Source: Dysosmobacter welbionis | GTDB lineage: Bacteria; Bacillota; Clostridia; Oscillospirales; Oscillospiraceae | Direction of reading: 5' to 3' | Length of the DNA: 64,000 nt | Assembly: GCF_005121165.3 (NCBI RefSeq) | Contig: NZ_CP034413.3 | Coordinates: 1,488,001-1,552,000 of the forward strand | Part shown: positions 27,901 through 36,700 of the stretch, piece by piece | Position numbering within the stretch: the stretch's first letter is position 1 | Layout: each line of letters opens with the position of its first letter | The notes under the pieces: model-generated | The model's database searches: none | Told to the model about the DNA's origin: nothing | The model's input: only the letters and a program-made list of their open reading frames with translations | Position numbers and translations under genes: made by a program

Positions 27901-28809
27901 GCCGGTGACCTTGGTGGTGTACTCGGCCACCATCTTGTCGAAGTCCACATAGGTGCCGATCTCGGCCTTCTTCCAGGTCCAGGTGTGGGCCGGACGGCCG
28001 AAGTCGTCGGCGGTGTCCTTCAGAGCCAGGTCGGGCTGATACTTCTCAGCGAACTCAACCGTCCAGCCGTTCTTCACGTTGTCGGTGGCGTCGTTGATAG
28101 AAGTGGCAGCGTCGTGGATGTTGCTGGTCACGTAGGTGGGCTTGGAAGCGCCGATAGCAACAGTGGCGCCGTTGACGGTGACGTCGGTGCCCTTGTTTTC
28201 ATACTCCACCAGGGTGGCTTTCAGAGCGTTGACGGCATACAGGCAGGCCTCCTCACGGGTGGCGGCACGGGTGCCAACAAAGTTCTCATTGCCCTTAGTC
28301 AGACCGGCCTCGATGGCGCGGGAGGCCACATTGACGGTCCAGTTGGTGCCGGTGAAGCCCTCGATGGCGCTGTCATAACCCAGAGCGGTCAGCAGCATTT
28401 TCAGGAAGGCAAAGCCGGTCAGCTGCGCAGAGGGCCGGAAGGTGCCATCGGCGTAGCCGTCGATCAGGCCGGACTCCACGCAGTAGGCGATGTAGCCGGC
28501 AAAGGTGGAACCCACGGGCACGTCCTTAAAGGGCGCGGCCTGGGTGCCCAGGGCCTCAGCCGTGGTCTTGCCAAGCATCATGCAGGCGATGATCTTGGCG
28601 GCAGCGCCACGGGTCAGGGTTCCCTGGGGCTGGAAAGCACCGCCGGCATAGCCGTCGATGATTCCCATTTCGGACATCACGTTGACAGCTTCCGCATAGG
28701 CTTCGCCGCTGAGGTCTTCGCTGTCTGTGAAGTCCTTGGCACCGGCGCTGACAGTGACCAGAGACATGGTCATCACCAGAGCAAGCACCAGAGAAAGGAA
28801 CTTCTTCAT
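24946..28809 (-). CDS. Major S-layer protein with N-terminal SLH domains
   Basis: 1287 aa from the ATG at 28809 behind AAAGGAGGAG; the open frame extends upstream only as leader. Signal peptide MKKFLSLVLALVMTMSLVTV with cleavage after SAGA. SLH repeats span about 25-190: AVNVMSEMGIIDGYAGGAFQ, YCVESGLIDGYADGTFRP, IEAGLTKGNENFVGTRAATR. They bind pyruvylated cell-wall polymer. The long acidic remainder (Asp/Glu/Asn/Thr-rich, very few Cys) is made of unrecognised beta-rich modules, as in lattice-forming S-layer proteins. It is the longest intact gene here, has its own promoter and GC-rich leader, and lies next to two unusual regulators. Confidence 0.93.
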   Translation of the reverse strand: MKKFLSLVLALVMTMSLVTVSAGAKDFTDSEDLSGEAYAEAVNVMSEMGIIDGYAGGAFQPQGTLTRGAAAKIIACMMLGKTTAEALGTQAAPFKDVPVGSTFAGYIAYCVESGLIDGYADGTFRPSAQLTGFAFLKMLLTALGYDSAIEGFTGTNWTVNVASRAIEAGLTKGNENFVGTRAATREEACLYAVNALKATLVEYENKGTDVTVNGATVAIGASKPTYVTSNIHDAATSINDATDNVKNGWTVEFAEKYQPDLALKDTADDFGRPAHTWTWKKAEIGTYVDFDKMVAEYTTKVTGEDLYNLLGKTAIDDNTLFVYVDGEDENLGDAAFGKADMVKKNDETIGRTGNGVLTQVFLDTQDDEITVAIINTYLAKAAEDYDEKNDDVDLDVYYVDNNGTSRKPVYMKTADEDKPQKQTISVDGEDFAIEEVAENDLFLVTIAQGVIQTMDAPEVLSDTSISNFRLEKYVTAGGTQYDYADTVMYDEEVLDQYDDANMKDVTYNVILDAYGYMIGIEQNEDPDQYVFLTGIDGKNSNLSVRNADANVIFMDGNMDTVTVNMTKSDIDTTGKNLSQLNTWCTYTVNNDNVYTLKEVAVSTSKNVIDDDTDVAQYAQDVGSNGATIDKKHVSLKAANNSSYVYGNDDSVYLNVELKNVEVEDTTGGDQRQIVDDVESVTTGVKNVNLVMEDLKKDGNYIAPAAEIYTLYNDDGYVIAAVTIGENEGTSSNYVYVTSSNVNREAYDDETEWTWTREVVVNGELVEISEVGDSLEWIGNASKNQGEMAQGEWFEVKYDADGNVRKVEAIDFSKAADKFVDEVEDVEDAVEDFDTVLLSDTNTVEKLTFKNGTLYTDRNATKGFSVSPEVKVVLSLADKKGNEFDDVDDSYTGYNGLEKALRDMNAQGTFGTGVVEVSAILDNGVATSIVINDKAKAGSDVSNPTVPEGEFLPASWNPTTKGIELRYYEKSMSDSEIKAAIEDLLGAPVDRLNKFMGYVTLENGDMYRVNFTQIEVVAISIDGEVVSYPDKGDAANLTNIPAGNYFDINENPDGFIGGSNRGLLTVPSTGKVTVSNTNKDREFVTAYELDIDGTITSDVSAEVNGKTVSDGDYIADGEVVELTFTTAGDYTVNGELVRAAANDTYEIEATEAIMVRSVSNYMTEEDIADIVDAYNPGTPTGATITRSGDTLNIVLNNTVSDWTDVSGTGLFVLAEDLLEDNSILITFPDGSAERIDKGTNAAAAAAQLTPKLGNVSDLTPTPIVITVTVENAGSGASVEYTVNLSQAD

Positions 28810-28943
28810 TGGGATTTCTCCTCCTTTTGAAATTTGCGGTGGTCCGCCGCGGCCTCCGGGCCCATTCGATGCCTCCGCCGGCGCTAGCCCTGCCGGCGCA
28901 TTCGCCGAAGAGTCGCATCCGCCCCGGCGTCCCCGCTGAGGCA

Positions 28944-28972
28944 ACTCTATCCAAACTTCTCTAAAAAGTCCA
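28944..28972 (-). promoter_or_regulatory. Promoter of the S-layer gene with long structured leader
   Basis: On the minus strand, TGGACT (28972-28967), 17-bp spacer, TAGAGT (28949-28944). The leader to the ATG is about 130 bases and very GC-rich, with several self-complementary blocks (GCCGGCA, GCGCCGGCG). Long stable leaders are known for S-layer mRNAs in other bacteria. Confidence 0.55.
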
Positions 28973-29091
28973 CAGTTTCAGCCCGTTTTTAATCCAAACG
29001 AAAACTTATGGACGCAATACGTTTTGAATTTGTTATATTTTGTAACCTTGGCGCGGAGAATAAAAGAGGCGGCGAAGCCCTTCGCCGCCCC

Positions 29092-30363
29092 TCATTGAAT
29101 CTGCTTCTGCCCAGGCTGCTTCGCCAGATAATACCGCTTTTCAAACTGCAGCAGCTGGCCGTCCCTCACCATCCGCCGCAGGATACCTGCCGTCTTGCGC
29201 TTTCCGACGTGCAGGAGCTCCGCTACATCCTGGCAGTAGGCAAACCCCGCCTCCTGCAGATAGGCTGAGATCACCTCCCACTGCTTTTCCTCCGGCACCA
29301 CTGTTCCGGGGAGATAGTATTTCTTGCCCACCTGCTCCAGCTCCCGCCGGCCAACCAGCCGGCGAAGGCGGAGATATGCCGCAGTGTCCGACAGATTCAG
29401 CAGCGCCATCACATCCCGCCGGGTGATGCTGCCATGGGCCCGGGTCCACTCCAGCAGGGTCTGGTCGTCCTCCCGCTGTCCGCCTGCCGCCCGGATGTCC
29501 CGGAGCGTGATATTTTCCAGACCTCCCCGGATCAGCGCCGTCTGCACCACCTTGGACAGCCGGGCCAAATCCATAGGCCGCCGGGACTGGGGGGAGAGCA
29601 GCACATGGGGATCCTCCCCAGGGGAGCGGACCTTCTGCACTTTTTCCAGCAGCCGCCGCACGGCATTGGTCAGCAGCATGTCCCGCTCCGGCAGATGCAG
29701 CAGCCCCCGCTCTAAATCCACCTGGTCCCAGGTGAGATTCACCAGCTCCTTGCCCTGCACGCCCATTTGCCAGCTCATCCACAGAGCAATGCCCGCGGCG
29801 GAGCTGTCCTCCTTTTGAAGGACCTGCCACAGACGGAATTCATCGAATTGCTGCCCTGCCTGTGTTGAACGCTTTTTGTGCGGGGTGTCTCCGGCAAAGC
29901 AGGCTTGGAAGGTGGAGACCGACAGACCGCTGACCCGGACGGCATAGGGCCAGTCGTGCTGCTCCAGCTGGCGGAAAAAGTAGTCCCGCCGCAGATCTTT
30001 CAATTGGAGCTGAGGCAGGCCTCCCGCAGTCAGGGCATTTCTGGCAATGCGGGAGACGGACTCCGGCCGCAGAGGTTCCCGGAACTTATCGGAGATCACC
30101 ACATAAGGAGACACCGCGCCGCCATTTTCGAAGCGGGCAGCGAGGCATCCGGCAGTCTCTTCCTCCAGCGGGACCGTCCGGTCCTCCAGAAACAGACTCC
30201 TCTCCTGGAAATCCACTTGGGCCCATTTCAGGGCGACGATCTCCTCCCGGCTGAGCCCCTGAAGCCAGGCCAGGCGGAGGATGAGCCCCGGCAGGTCCTC
30301 CGGATGCTGGTGCAGGAGCTGGCGCATATTCTGTTCATCCGGCTGGCGGAACTCGTTTCGCAT
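29092..30363 (-). CDS. Regulator built from two dead tyrosine-recombinase domains plus winged helices
   Basis: 423 aa from the ATG at 30363 (MRNEFRQPDEQN). Domain A (about 20-170) has the recombinase layout: LRLAWLQGLSREEIVALKWA, later LKDLRRDYFF and SVSTFQACFAG. Domain B (about 185-330) repeats it: WMSWQMGVQGKELVNLTWDQ, then LRDIRAAGGQRED. In both, the catalytic GLR arginine is replaced (GLS, GVQ), HxxR has lost its His (KDLR, RDIR) and no nucleophilic Tyr is seen. Residues about 335-423 look like two winged helices (ITRRDVMALLNLSDTAAYLR; YCQDVAELLHVGKRKTAGIL). It cannot recombine DNA by the known chemistry; DNA binding and regulation are inferred. Confidence 0.75.
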   Translation of the reverse strand: MRNEFRQPDEQNMRQLLHQHPEDLPGLILRLAWLQGLSREEIVALKWAQVDFQERSLFLEDRTVPLEEETAGCLAARFENGGAVSPYVVISDKFREPLRPESVSRIARNALTAGGLPQLQLKDLRRDYFFRQLEQHDWPYAVRVSGLSVSTFQACFAGDTPHKKRSTQAGQQFDEFRLWQVLQKEDSSAAGIALWMSWQMGVQGKELVNLTWDQVDLERGLLHLPERDMLLTNAVRRLLEKVQKVRSPGEDPHVLLSPQSRRPMDLARLSKVVQTALIRGGLENITLRDIRAAGGQREDDQTLLEWTRAHGSITRRDVMALLNLSDTAAYLRLRRLVGRRELEQVGKKYYLPGTVVPEEKQWEVISAYLQEAGFAYCQDVAELLHVGKRKTAGILRRMVRDGQLLQFEKRYYLAKQPGQKQIQ

Positions 30364-30588
30364 AATGCCTCTCTTGGCGGGCGGCGGCAAAAGGTTATCC
30401 TTATGTAACAAATCAGAAGAATGATTTGGATTTCCGGATAACGCAAACGCTGCCCTCTCCCAGCCAATGGCTGGAAAAGGGCAGCTACCTTTTATCATCC
30501 TTCACCGCTTCCGCAAAAACTAAGTATATTACACTTAGAATTATAAGCATAACATTTCGTTTAAGTCAAGCATTATTATGCGTAAACT

Positions 30589-30617
30589 GATGATATTATA
30601 TTGAGGAGTATATCATC
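30589..30617 (+). promoter_or_regulatory. Inverted repeat enclosing the RBS of the XRE gene
   Basis: GATGATAT (30589-30596) and ATATCATC (30610-30617) flank a 13-base loop holding TTGAGGAG, and the right arm abuts the ATG. As DNA it could be the repressor's own operator; as RNA it would place the RBS in a hairpin loop and the start region in the stem. Confidence 0.5.
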
Positions 30618-30980
30618 ATGCAGGGAAAGAAGCCGCTGAACATCGCAATCGGAAGACGGATCCAGCAGTCCCGGGAGCAAGCTGGGCTGACGCAGGAGGA
30701 ACTGGCAGAGCGGATTGACCGTTCCACGCAGTTCATCTCCACAATCGAGCGGGGGTTGGCCGGCCCCTCTCTGGAAACTGTGATTCATCTTTGTGAAGTT
30801 CTTGGAACCTCCACAGAGTGGATCCTGCGGGGCAGGGCCCTCCTTCCGGACTCCAATCTGCTGGCAGCCTCCGTTATGGAAAAGCTCTCCGGGCTCTCCC
30901 CTGCCCAGCTGCTTCTGGTTGACCGAATGACCAGCGATCTAATCAAATTGCTGCAAATGAAGGAGAGCGGTGACGAATGA
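30618..30980 (+). CDS. XRE-family transcription regulator
   Basis: 120 aa. Residues about 8-67 are a classical Cro/CI-type HTH: AIGRRIQQSREQAGLTQEEL, AERIDRSTQFISTIERGLAG, PSLETVIHLCEVLGTSTEWI. The C-terminal half is helical (LSGLSPAQLLLVDRMTSDLI) and may dimerise. The ATG follows GAGGAG inside an inverted repeat. It is divergent from the dead-recombinase regulator, about 250 bases apart, so the two may share control of the S-layer region. Confidence 0.9.
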   Translation: MQGKKPLNIAIGRRIQQSREQAGLTQEELAERIDRSTQFISTIERGLAGPSLETVIHLCEVLGTSTEWILRGRALLPDSNLLAASVMEKLSGLSPAQLLLVDRMTSDLIKLLQMKESGDE

Positions 30981-31219
30981 GCTCCTCTCCCTCCAATATG
31001 GAGGAATTGATAGACGCATCGCCTTCCCCGCAGCACCGCTGCATGAAGTTCACAGGCCGGCTGCAAAGTCTATGGCCGTTGGCCTGTCAAGATAAGACCG
31101 GGAGCCATTCTCCGGTGTTATGCCCCCCGGAGATCATCAGTCCGGAAGTATATCCCATCGGCCAGCCGCTCTTTACAAACGCTTCCTTACACAGAATGCT
31201 GAAACATAGAATTCCTTAG
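30977..31219 (+). CDS. Small open frame overlapping the XRE gene, doubtful
   Basis: 80-codon frame starting with an ATGA overlap at the XRE stop, beginning MSSSPSNMEELIDASPSPQH. The overlap favours translation coupling, but composition is poor and there is no recognisable domain. It may be a decayed gene end. Confidence 0.25.
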   Translation: MSSSPSNMEELIDASPSPQHRCMKFTGRLQSLWPLACQDKTGSHSPVLCPPEIISPEVYPIGQPLFTNASLHRMLKHRIP

Positions 31220-31577
31220 AACAAGAAACGCTCAGATGGGTGCATAGAAGCAGCTCCTCCAGCTTACAGCGTGATCCGTACAGCAAAAGCCAGCACCGGA
31301 CAGGAAATATCTTGCCCGGTGCTGGCTTTTGTGCTTCTTTACTATCTCTGCTTGAGGTGGGTCTGTCAGAACCATGTTGTCTGTCCGCAGCAGCTCTGCC
31401 CGGCTTTTTCAGGGCCTTTCGCCCGGGTCTTCACCAGAGTGCTCTTATCGGATGCCCGTTCCCATTTCTGGTACATATCTGATGGTATGCCATCTCTCAC
31501 ATCAGCCATCTGCTCATGTCCGCCATTATTCACGCTCCGCCTTGCTATGCGGCTGAAGAGCCGTGGGATGCTTTGCC
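31220..31577. other. Intergenic/decayed, contains a strong terminator
   Basis: No supported gene. A perfect hairpin lies at 31285-31330. The rest holds short frames without RBS. Confidence 0.4.
31285..31330. terminator. Terminator with 15-bp stem
   Basis: AAAAGCCAGCACCGG faces CCGGTGCTGGCTTTT, with an inner CAGG...CTTG pairing in the loop. T-run on the plus strand and matching run on the minus strand. Confidence 0.8.
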
Positions 31578-31652
31578 TCAGAATACGCCCTGCTCCATCA
31601 TGGCCTCAGCCACCCGCTTGAAGCCGGCGATGTTGGCGCCTGCCACCAGGGT
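31578..31652 (-). pseudogene. gdhA: Last 24 codons of glutamate dehydrogenase
   Basis: The minus strand reads TLVAGANIAGFKRVAEAMME then QGVF and stop, which is the conserved C-terminus of hexameric NADP-type glutamate dehydrogenase (GANIAGF...ADAM). Upstream the frame becomes basic and unrelated (RRRFTLRR). Only this tail remains, so a deletion or rearrangement removed the rest of gdhA. Confidence 0.6.
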
Positions 31653-31785
31653 GCGCCGGAGTGTAAACCGGCGCCTTTTGATCTTGTGCCCACTCTGGCT
31701 GGAGTCTGCAAAAGTATTCCTGCTCTGATGGCGGCAATGCAGCCCCCCCTTTCAGGACGGCAGTTCTTTTCTGCCCAGAAATAAT
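31653..31785. other. Decayed stretch upstream of the gdhA tail
   Basis: No domain or RBS. A plus-strand frame contains FDLVPTLAGVCKSIPALMAA, which is protein-like but unrecognised. Confidence 0.25.
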
Positions 31786-31822
31786 GAAACAGGCCGTCGG
31801 CTGCAGCCGGCGGCCTGTTTTC
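31786..31822. terminator. Terminator downstream of the lipoprotein gene
   Basis: GAAACAGGCCGTCGGCTG faces CAGCCGGCGGCCTGTTTTC with one mismatch. It lies 12 bases beyond the stop of the minus-strand lipoprotein gene at 31834. Confidence 0.8.
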
Positions 31823-31833
31823 AGTTTCTCCGG

Positions 31834-32280
31834 TTATTGATACAGCTTCGGGATCCGAAAGCTCTGCTCGCCATTTGCCTCATCCGTCACGGTTCCGGCC
31901 GGGAAGTAAATCACCGGATTTCCCTCCTCGTCCACCTCGAACTTCGTGGTCCCGCCGATGGTCACATAGTCGCTCAACGGCGTGTTGTCCTCAATCGGGA
32001 AGTAGCGGACCTCCGGGTCCTTGTCCATGCGGTTGGCCATCTGCATCGTGATCGTCTCCGTCAGGTAATTCACATAGTCCTCTCCCAGGAGCTCCTCCAG
32101 CGTGACGTCCTCCTGCTGGGCAGACGGTTCTTCCGTCTCCGGCGCAGCCGCCGATTCCTGCGGCGGAGTCTCCGGATCCGTCCCCTCACTCTCCGCGGCA
32201 GACGCGCCGCAGGCAGTGAGAAGCAGCATACAGAGCAGCAGTGTGAGGAGCGTGGAAATCTGCATCCGATTCTTTTTCAT
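31834..32280 (-). CDS. Small lipoprotein of unknown function
   Basis: 148 aa from the ATG at 32280 behind GGAGGAA; an upstream in-frame extension has no RBS. Signal peptide with lipobox LLLTACGAS (Cys about 24). A Glu/Pro/Gln-rich linker (about 30-60) precedes a domain of about 85 residues (LEELLGEDYVNYLTETITMQ; GGTTKFEVDEEGNPVIYFPA). The last part looks like a small beta domain such as those of secreted DUF3298-like proteins, but I do not recognise it. It is anchored at the outer face of the membrane. Confidence 0.75.
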   Translation of the reverse strand: MKKNRMQISTLLTLLLCMLLLTACGASAAESEGTDPETPPQESAAAPETEEPSAQQEDVTLEELLGEDYVNYLTETITMQMANRMDKDPEVRYFPIEDNTPLSDYVTIGGTTKFEVDEEGNPVIYFPAGTVTDEANGEQSFRIPKLYQ

Positions 32281-32400
32281 GATGAATTCCTCCATTCCAT
32301 ATTCATCCGCAGCACCCGTCCGGGCGCCTGTTCCCTTTTGATACCGATACCATAAGCCCTGTTTCCGGCAAAGCAGCCGCAAAAAGGCATCATTGTTGCA

Positions 32401-32905
32401 TCATTTCCCTTCTGCGGCACGGGAGGCCGGTTCCTTCCCGGAGAGGTCCCACACAAATCCCATCAGCTCCACACTGACGCGCCCGCTGCGGCCCTCCACC
32501 TTCCATCTGGGGCCGGGCCGTACTGTCAGATCTCCAGCCTGAGACCTCTGCGGAAGGCCTGTCCAAGCGCTTCCGCCGTGCCCAGGGAACCCCTTGCCGA
32601 GCGGAGTGTGGAGTCGATCCACACCGGCAGCCCCGTGCCCTTGTCCACCATCATCCAATGGTCATCCCGGTGCTCCGGGCCGCCCCGCAAATACAGCATA
32701 CCGGCGGCCAGACTGCCGTCGGCCTGGATATACACCACGCCGCCTCCGCCTAGGCCTTGCTATGCTCCTCCGTCTGTTCCAGCAGTTGGGTGGCGGAATA
32801 GACGTCCAGCTCCGGATACCGGATGGTCCTGCCCAGCAGCTCCAGCTTTTCCGGCAGCGACGCCTCCCCCGCCGCCAGCCGCCTTTTGTCCCCTGCGGAA
32901 GAGCA
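32401..32905 (-). pseudogene. Frameshifted secreted-protein remnant
   Basis: Minus-strand pieces in successive frames: PEKLELLGRTIRYPELDVYS near 32800-32860, VVYIQADGSLAAGMLYLRGG with DDHWMMVDKGTGLPVWIDST near 32640-32740, and VEGRSGRVSVELMGFVWDLS near 32430-32490. The order and spacing are those of one protein of about 160 aa interrupted by shifts near 32745 and 32525. No signal peptide is visible in the readable part. Function unknown. Confidence 0.45.
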
Positions 32906-32907
32906 GG

Positions 32908-33444
32908 TCAGTAATTTATTCCCACAATGGCCAGTCTGCCATCGACAACACTGAACACCACATTGGGCCTGCCGCTGGCGGACAGGGCAAATCCTGCCTT
33001 GCTGGGGGCCAGCCCCCCGGGGTCCGCCCCGGCGATCTCAGAGACCAGCTCTTCTGAGAAGATCCGGTCCGCTTCCAGTGCGATCAGGTCCTCCCGGGAC
33101 TCCACAGATTCCCCTCCATCGGAAAAGCCGATGTACAGCGGATACGACGCCAGGTCCGCCAGCGCCTCCAGATTCTTTTCCGCCACTGCGGCCTGGATCT
33201 GCTCTGCAAATGCTGTAACAGCCTCCGTATCTATGGAAAAATTATCTGTATACTGGGGCGCTTCCGTATCCGCACCGTCCTCCTCAGGGGTCCGGCCCCC
33301 ATCTTCTCCAGCGGTCTCCTCCGCGGGCTGCTCCGCCTGCGGAGAGCTGCCCCCCTCCGGCGAGGTACTGCCGCTCTGGCCGCAGCCTGCGAGGGACAGG
33401 CACAGGAGCCCTGTTAATGCCAAGAAAATGAGCTTCTTCTGCAT
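32908..33444 (-). CDS. Lipoprotein with C-terminal NTF2/DUF4878-like domain
   Basis: 178 aa. Signal with lipobox LSLAGCGQS (Cys about 21), a long acidic Ser/Glu/Pro linker to about residue 70, then a domain of about 105 residues: FAEQIQAAVAEKNLEALADL, ASYPLYIGFSDGGESVESRE, VVFSVVDGRLAIVGINY. Helix-then-sheet order and the final strand GRLAIVGIN resemble NTF2-like extracytoplasmic domains. The role is unknown. It stands 4 bases upstream of the damaged gene at 32401-32905. Confidence 0.75.
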   Translation of the reverse strand: MQKKLIFLALTGLLCLSLAGCGQSGSTSPEGGSSPQAEQPAEETAGEDGGRTPEEDGADTEAPQYTDNFSIDTEAVTAFAEQIQAAVAEKNLEALADLASYPLYIGFSDGGESVESREDLIALEADRIFSEELVSEIAGADPGGLAPSKAGFALSASGRPNVVFSVVDGRLAIVGINY

Positions 33445-33640
33445 CGTTTATGATCCTTTCCTCAAGATGTTTGCCGGCGTCATCCTCTGTGGGACTCCGG
33501 CTGTCTTATAAGACGCCCCAAAGGGCAAAAAAGTTTTGGCGGCCGCTTTTCCTCTTCCACCTCCGGAGGATCACGCCTCCGGAATGTCGCCGGCGCGACC
33601 GCTGGCCACGAAGAGTCCCGATGCGCCATCGGAGGCCGTC

Positions 33641-33685
33641 AAAAGGCCGTGGGAGAGGCAAATGCCTCTCCCACGGCCTTTGGGG
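33641..33685 (-). terminator. Terminator after the truncated SLH gene
   Basis: Perfect 19-bp stem AAAGGCCGTGGGAGAGGCA / TGCCTCTCCCACGGCCTTT with a 2-base loop. It lies 26 bases past the SLH stop codon on the minus strand. Confidence 0.85.
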
Positions 33686-33710
33686 AATCAAATTCTGCCA
33701 GAGTACGCGC

Positions 33711-36700
33711 TTACTTGGTCACCTCGCCGCCGGGGGCAGAGTGAGCCGTAGACCAGGCGTGCTCCAGAGCCGCCCAGTCGCGCTGTTCCAGCTTCTCCGT
33801 CCACTTCTCGACCTTGTCACCGCTGACGGTCACCCAGGTGTAGTCGTGGCTGTTGGTCGCCTCCTGCATGTCGGCATAGAACCAGTCCTCCGGATTGTTG
33901 TCGGGCCAGGTGATCATCTCGTCCTCGTCCAGCAGCCGATCCTCATCCGGGCTGCGGCCCAGGGCGCGGTTCACGATCACGCAGGCCTGTGCCCGGGTGA
34001 TGTTGGTGTTGGGGCGGAAGGTCCCGTCATTAAAGCCCTCGATCAGGCCCACGCGGGCTGCCGCCTCTACGTACTCGGTGTACCAGGCGTTAATATCCAC
34101 ATCGGTGAAGTATCCCTGGTAGTCCTCCCGGGTGGTCTCGAAAAAGCCCACCGCGATCTTGGCAAATTGGGCGCGGGTGATCTTGGCATAGGGCCGGAAG
34201 GTCCCGTCCGAGAACCCGTCGATGATGCCCATGTTGGTCAGGGTGGAGATGGCGTTGTTGCACCACAGGTCGGAGCTGCAGTCCGTGTAGTCGTTGACCT
34301 GGCTCCAGTACTCCTCCCGGGTGTCGTCCGTCAGCAGGCGGAAGAAGATGGTGGCCACTTCGCCCCGGGTGATGGTGCCGTAGGGCTGCAGCGTGCCGTC
34401 GGAGTAGCCGATGATATAGGAGTAATGGTCCTCCGTGTTCAGGGTGGGCCGGCTGCCGCCTCCACCGCCGCCTCCGGTGCTGCCGCCGCCCCCGCTGCTC
34501 TCCTTCTCGTACACCAGCACGAAGGGAGAGAAGCTGCCGGCAGTGAAGACCAGATGGTCGCCGTCGCGGGTAGCTTGGATCTTTTCCACAGTATGCGCGG
34601 TACCAGCCAAGTCGCCTGTGTCGCTGGCGCTCTCACGGTCCATGCCGGTATAGTGTACCAGGTAGAACGCGCCGTCCTCGTCGGCGTCGGCGGGCATGGG
34701 CCAGTAGATGGTCAGCGCCTGCTGGTTGCCCAGGGTTACCACGGTGTTGCCGTTCTGGGTGTCCACCAGGTCCAGATAGGCCATCTCGTACTGGGGGGCG
34801 GATAGCGTGTTGTCCGTGGCCGCGACTTTTGCAAGGGCGTCAGCGCCCATGGCGGCGTCGAACGCGTCGCTGTTGGAGACGCTGTCCACTAGCAGCTGCA
34901 CGCGGCCGGGATCCACCTGGACCTCACTGTCATTGACATAATAGGTCACATTGCCGTTGTCAACGGCAGTGATCTGGTTCGCGTCCACAGTGTCGGCGCT
35001 GGTCACGATCTCGTTGGTGGAAGTGCCCTCGTCTGTGACGCTCTTGACCAAGAGATGGCCGGTACCGATATCAACGCTGCAGACGAGCGTATCACCGCCG
35101 GCGGAGAACACCGCCTGAATCTCGCTCTGGTTCAGACCGCCGTCGTAGATGGTCATCTCATAGTTGGCAGAAACAACGCCCTCTTCCATTCGGATGTTGT
35201 CGGTAGTGATGATGTTGCCGTCATCTGTGAACTGGAGCCGGACCTTGACGCCTTCATTTTCACCCTCGATTTGGTTCGGGCTCAGGCTATATACATAGCG
35301 GCTCACGTTGCCGGTTGCATCTCTCGAGTAGACGCCCTGGTCCATCAGATCCCAGCGGCGGATCGCCGCACCAGTCTCCTGGTCATAATAGTAGAAGCTC
35401 AGGTAGTCCGCCAGGTTTGCAGCCTGCGTCAGGTCCACGCCATGGCTGGTGAGCCACGCTTCCACAGAGTCGGGCAGATCGATGTGATAACCCGGCTCCG
35501 GCAGGCCCTGTTCCGTGCTGCCGACAAAATCGCCCGCATCGTCCAGCACACCGCTGTATCCGGTTCCGCCGGTGTAGATCACAATGTCCGCCGGCGTGAT
35601 GGTGATGGCATAGGGCTTCACCTCCACGGGGTCCGCCGGGACCTCCACCGGGGATCCTCCGGATGTTCCGTGTCCGTGACTACCACGGTGTTCACGATCT
35701 TCTGGTTCACATCGTCCAGTGAGGTCTGATAGCTGGCGTACAGCGTTGCATAGGTCCAGCCTTCGACAATAACCGGATTGGTGACCGTATTGCCCTCCTC
35801 ATCTGTCAGCGTCACACCTTCCAACTTGTCAGTCACATCCAGGGTCAACGTCTCATCCGTCATGCTGGCAATGGTGATGGTCCAAGTGATGGGATCGCCC
35901 ACGGTGACAGAGGTCTGATCCGGCTCTTTGATCACCATAAAACGGCCGTCTCCGGGATCGGGCTCGGGCTCTTCGGGAGTCGCCTGGAAATCCCAGCGCC
36001 CGTACAAAGTGGTGTCGGCATCGATGGCAGAAATCGTTCCGCCGTAAGGGACACCGACTTTGTCATACCAGCCGATAAAATACCAGGTCCCCTGCTCGTC
36101 TGAAACCTGCAATTCACTGGGCGGCTGAATGGTGTAATTGCTGCCGGCAGCCAGTGTTTCCGTTTCAGGCAGTTCCACGCCCTCCGGGTGATCGCCGGCC
36201 CACGCATAGGTAACCGTGACCTGGGTCGGCACGACCCCTGCGGGGTGGAAGGTCACAACAAAGAGATCCCAATCCTCTACCGGGTCTCCGATCTTCGGAG
36301 CATCACAGTCCTCATAGTTGCAGGTCCAGCTGGGATCCCCATAGCCTGTATCAGGTGTTGCCTCCAAGATATCGCCTTCGGCCAGGCGATACTTGCCATC
36401 TGCATTAACCTCCACGATTGCCGTGTAGGTGGTCTGCTCATTGCTGAACGTGCCGTTTTCCGCAAGGAAAATCACCGAGATGGTATTCCCCGGCTCCTCT
36501 CCAGCTTTCTGGAACTTCGCTGTGAAGGTGGTGTCCTCGTCGTAGGGCAAGCCTGCCAGGGACTTCATTCCCGCGTTCGTGTCAGTTCTATGATAGTAGT
36601 CATCGGTCCACTCCACGAACTCACAGCCCTCTTCTGCTGTCGCCACAGCTCCCGTCGGAGAGGCCATGCCGGTCGTCTGGTCTCTGGTGACGACTTCTTT

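Noticed and set aside
24703-28830. Very long open frame (about 1375 codons) on the plus strand opposite the S-layer gene
   Set aside because: It is the antisense of a GC-rich, Asp/Val/Glu-rich gene; the minus strand has signal peptide, RBS and SLH domains, while the plus frame is repetitive Val/Gly/His-rich with no domain or RBS.
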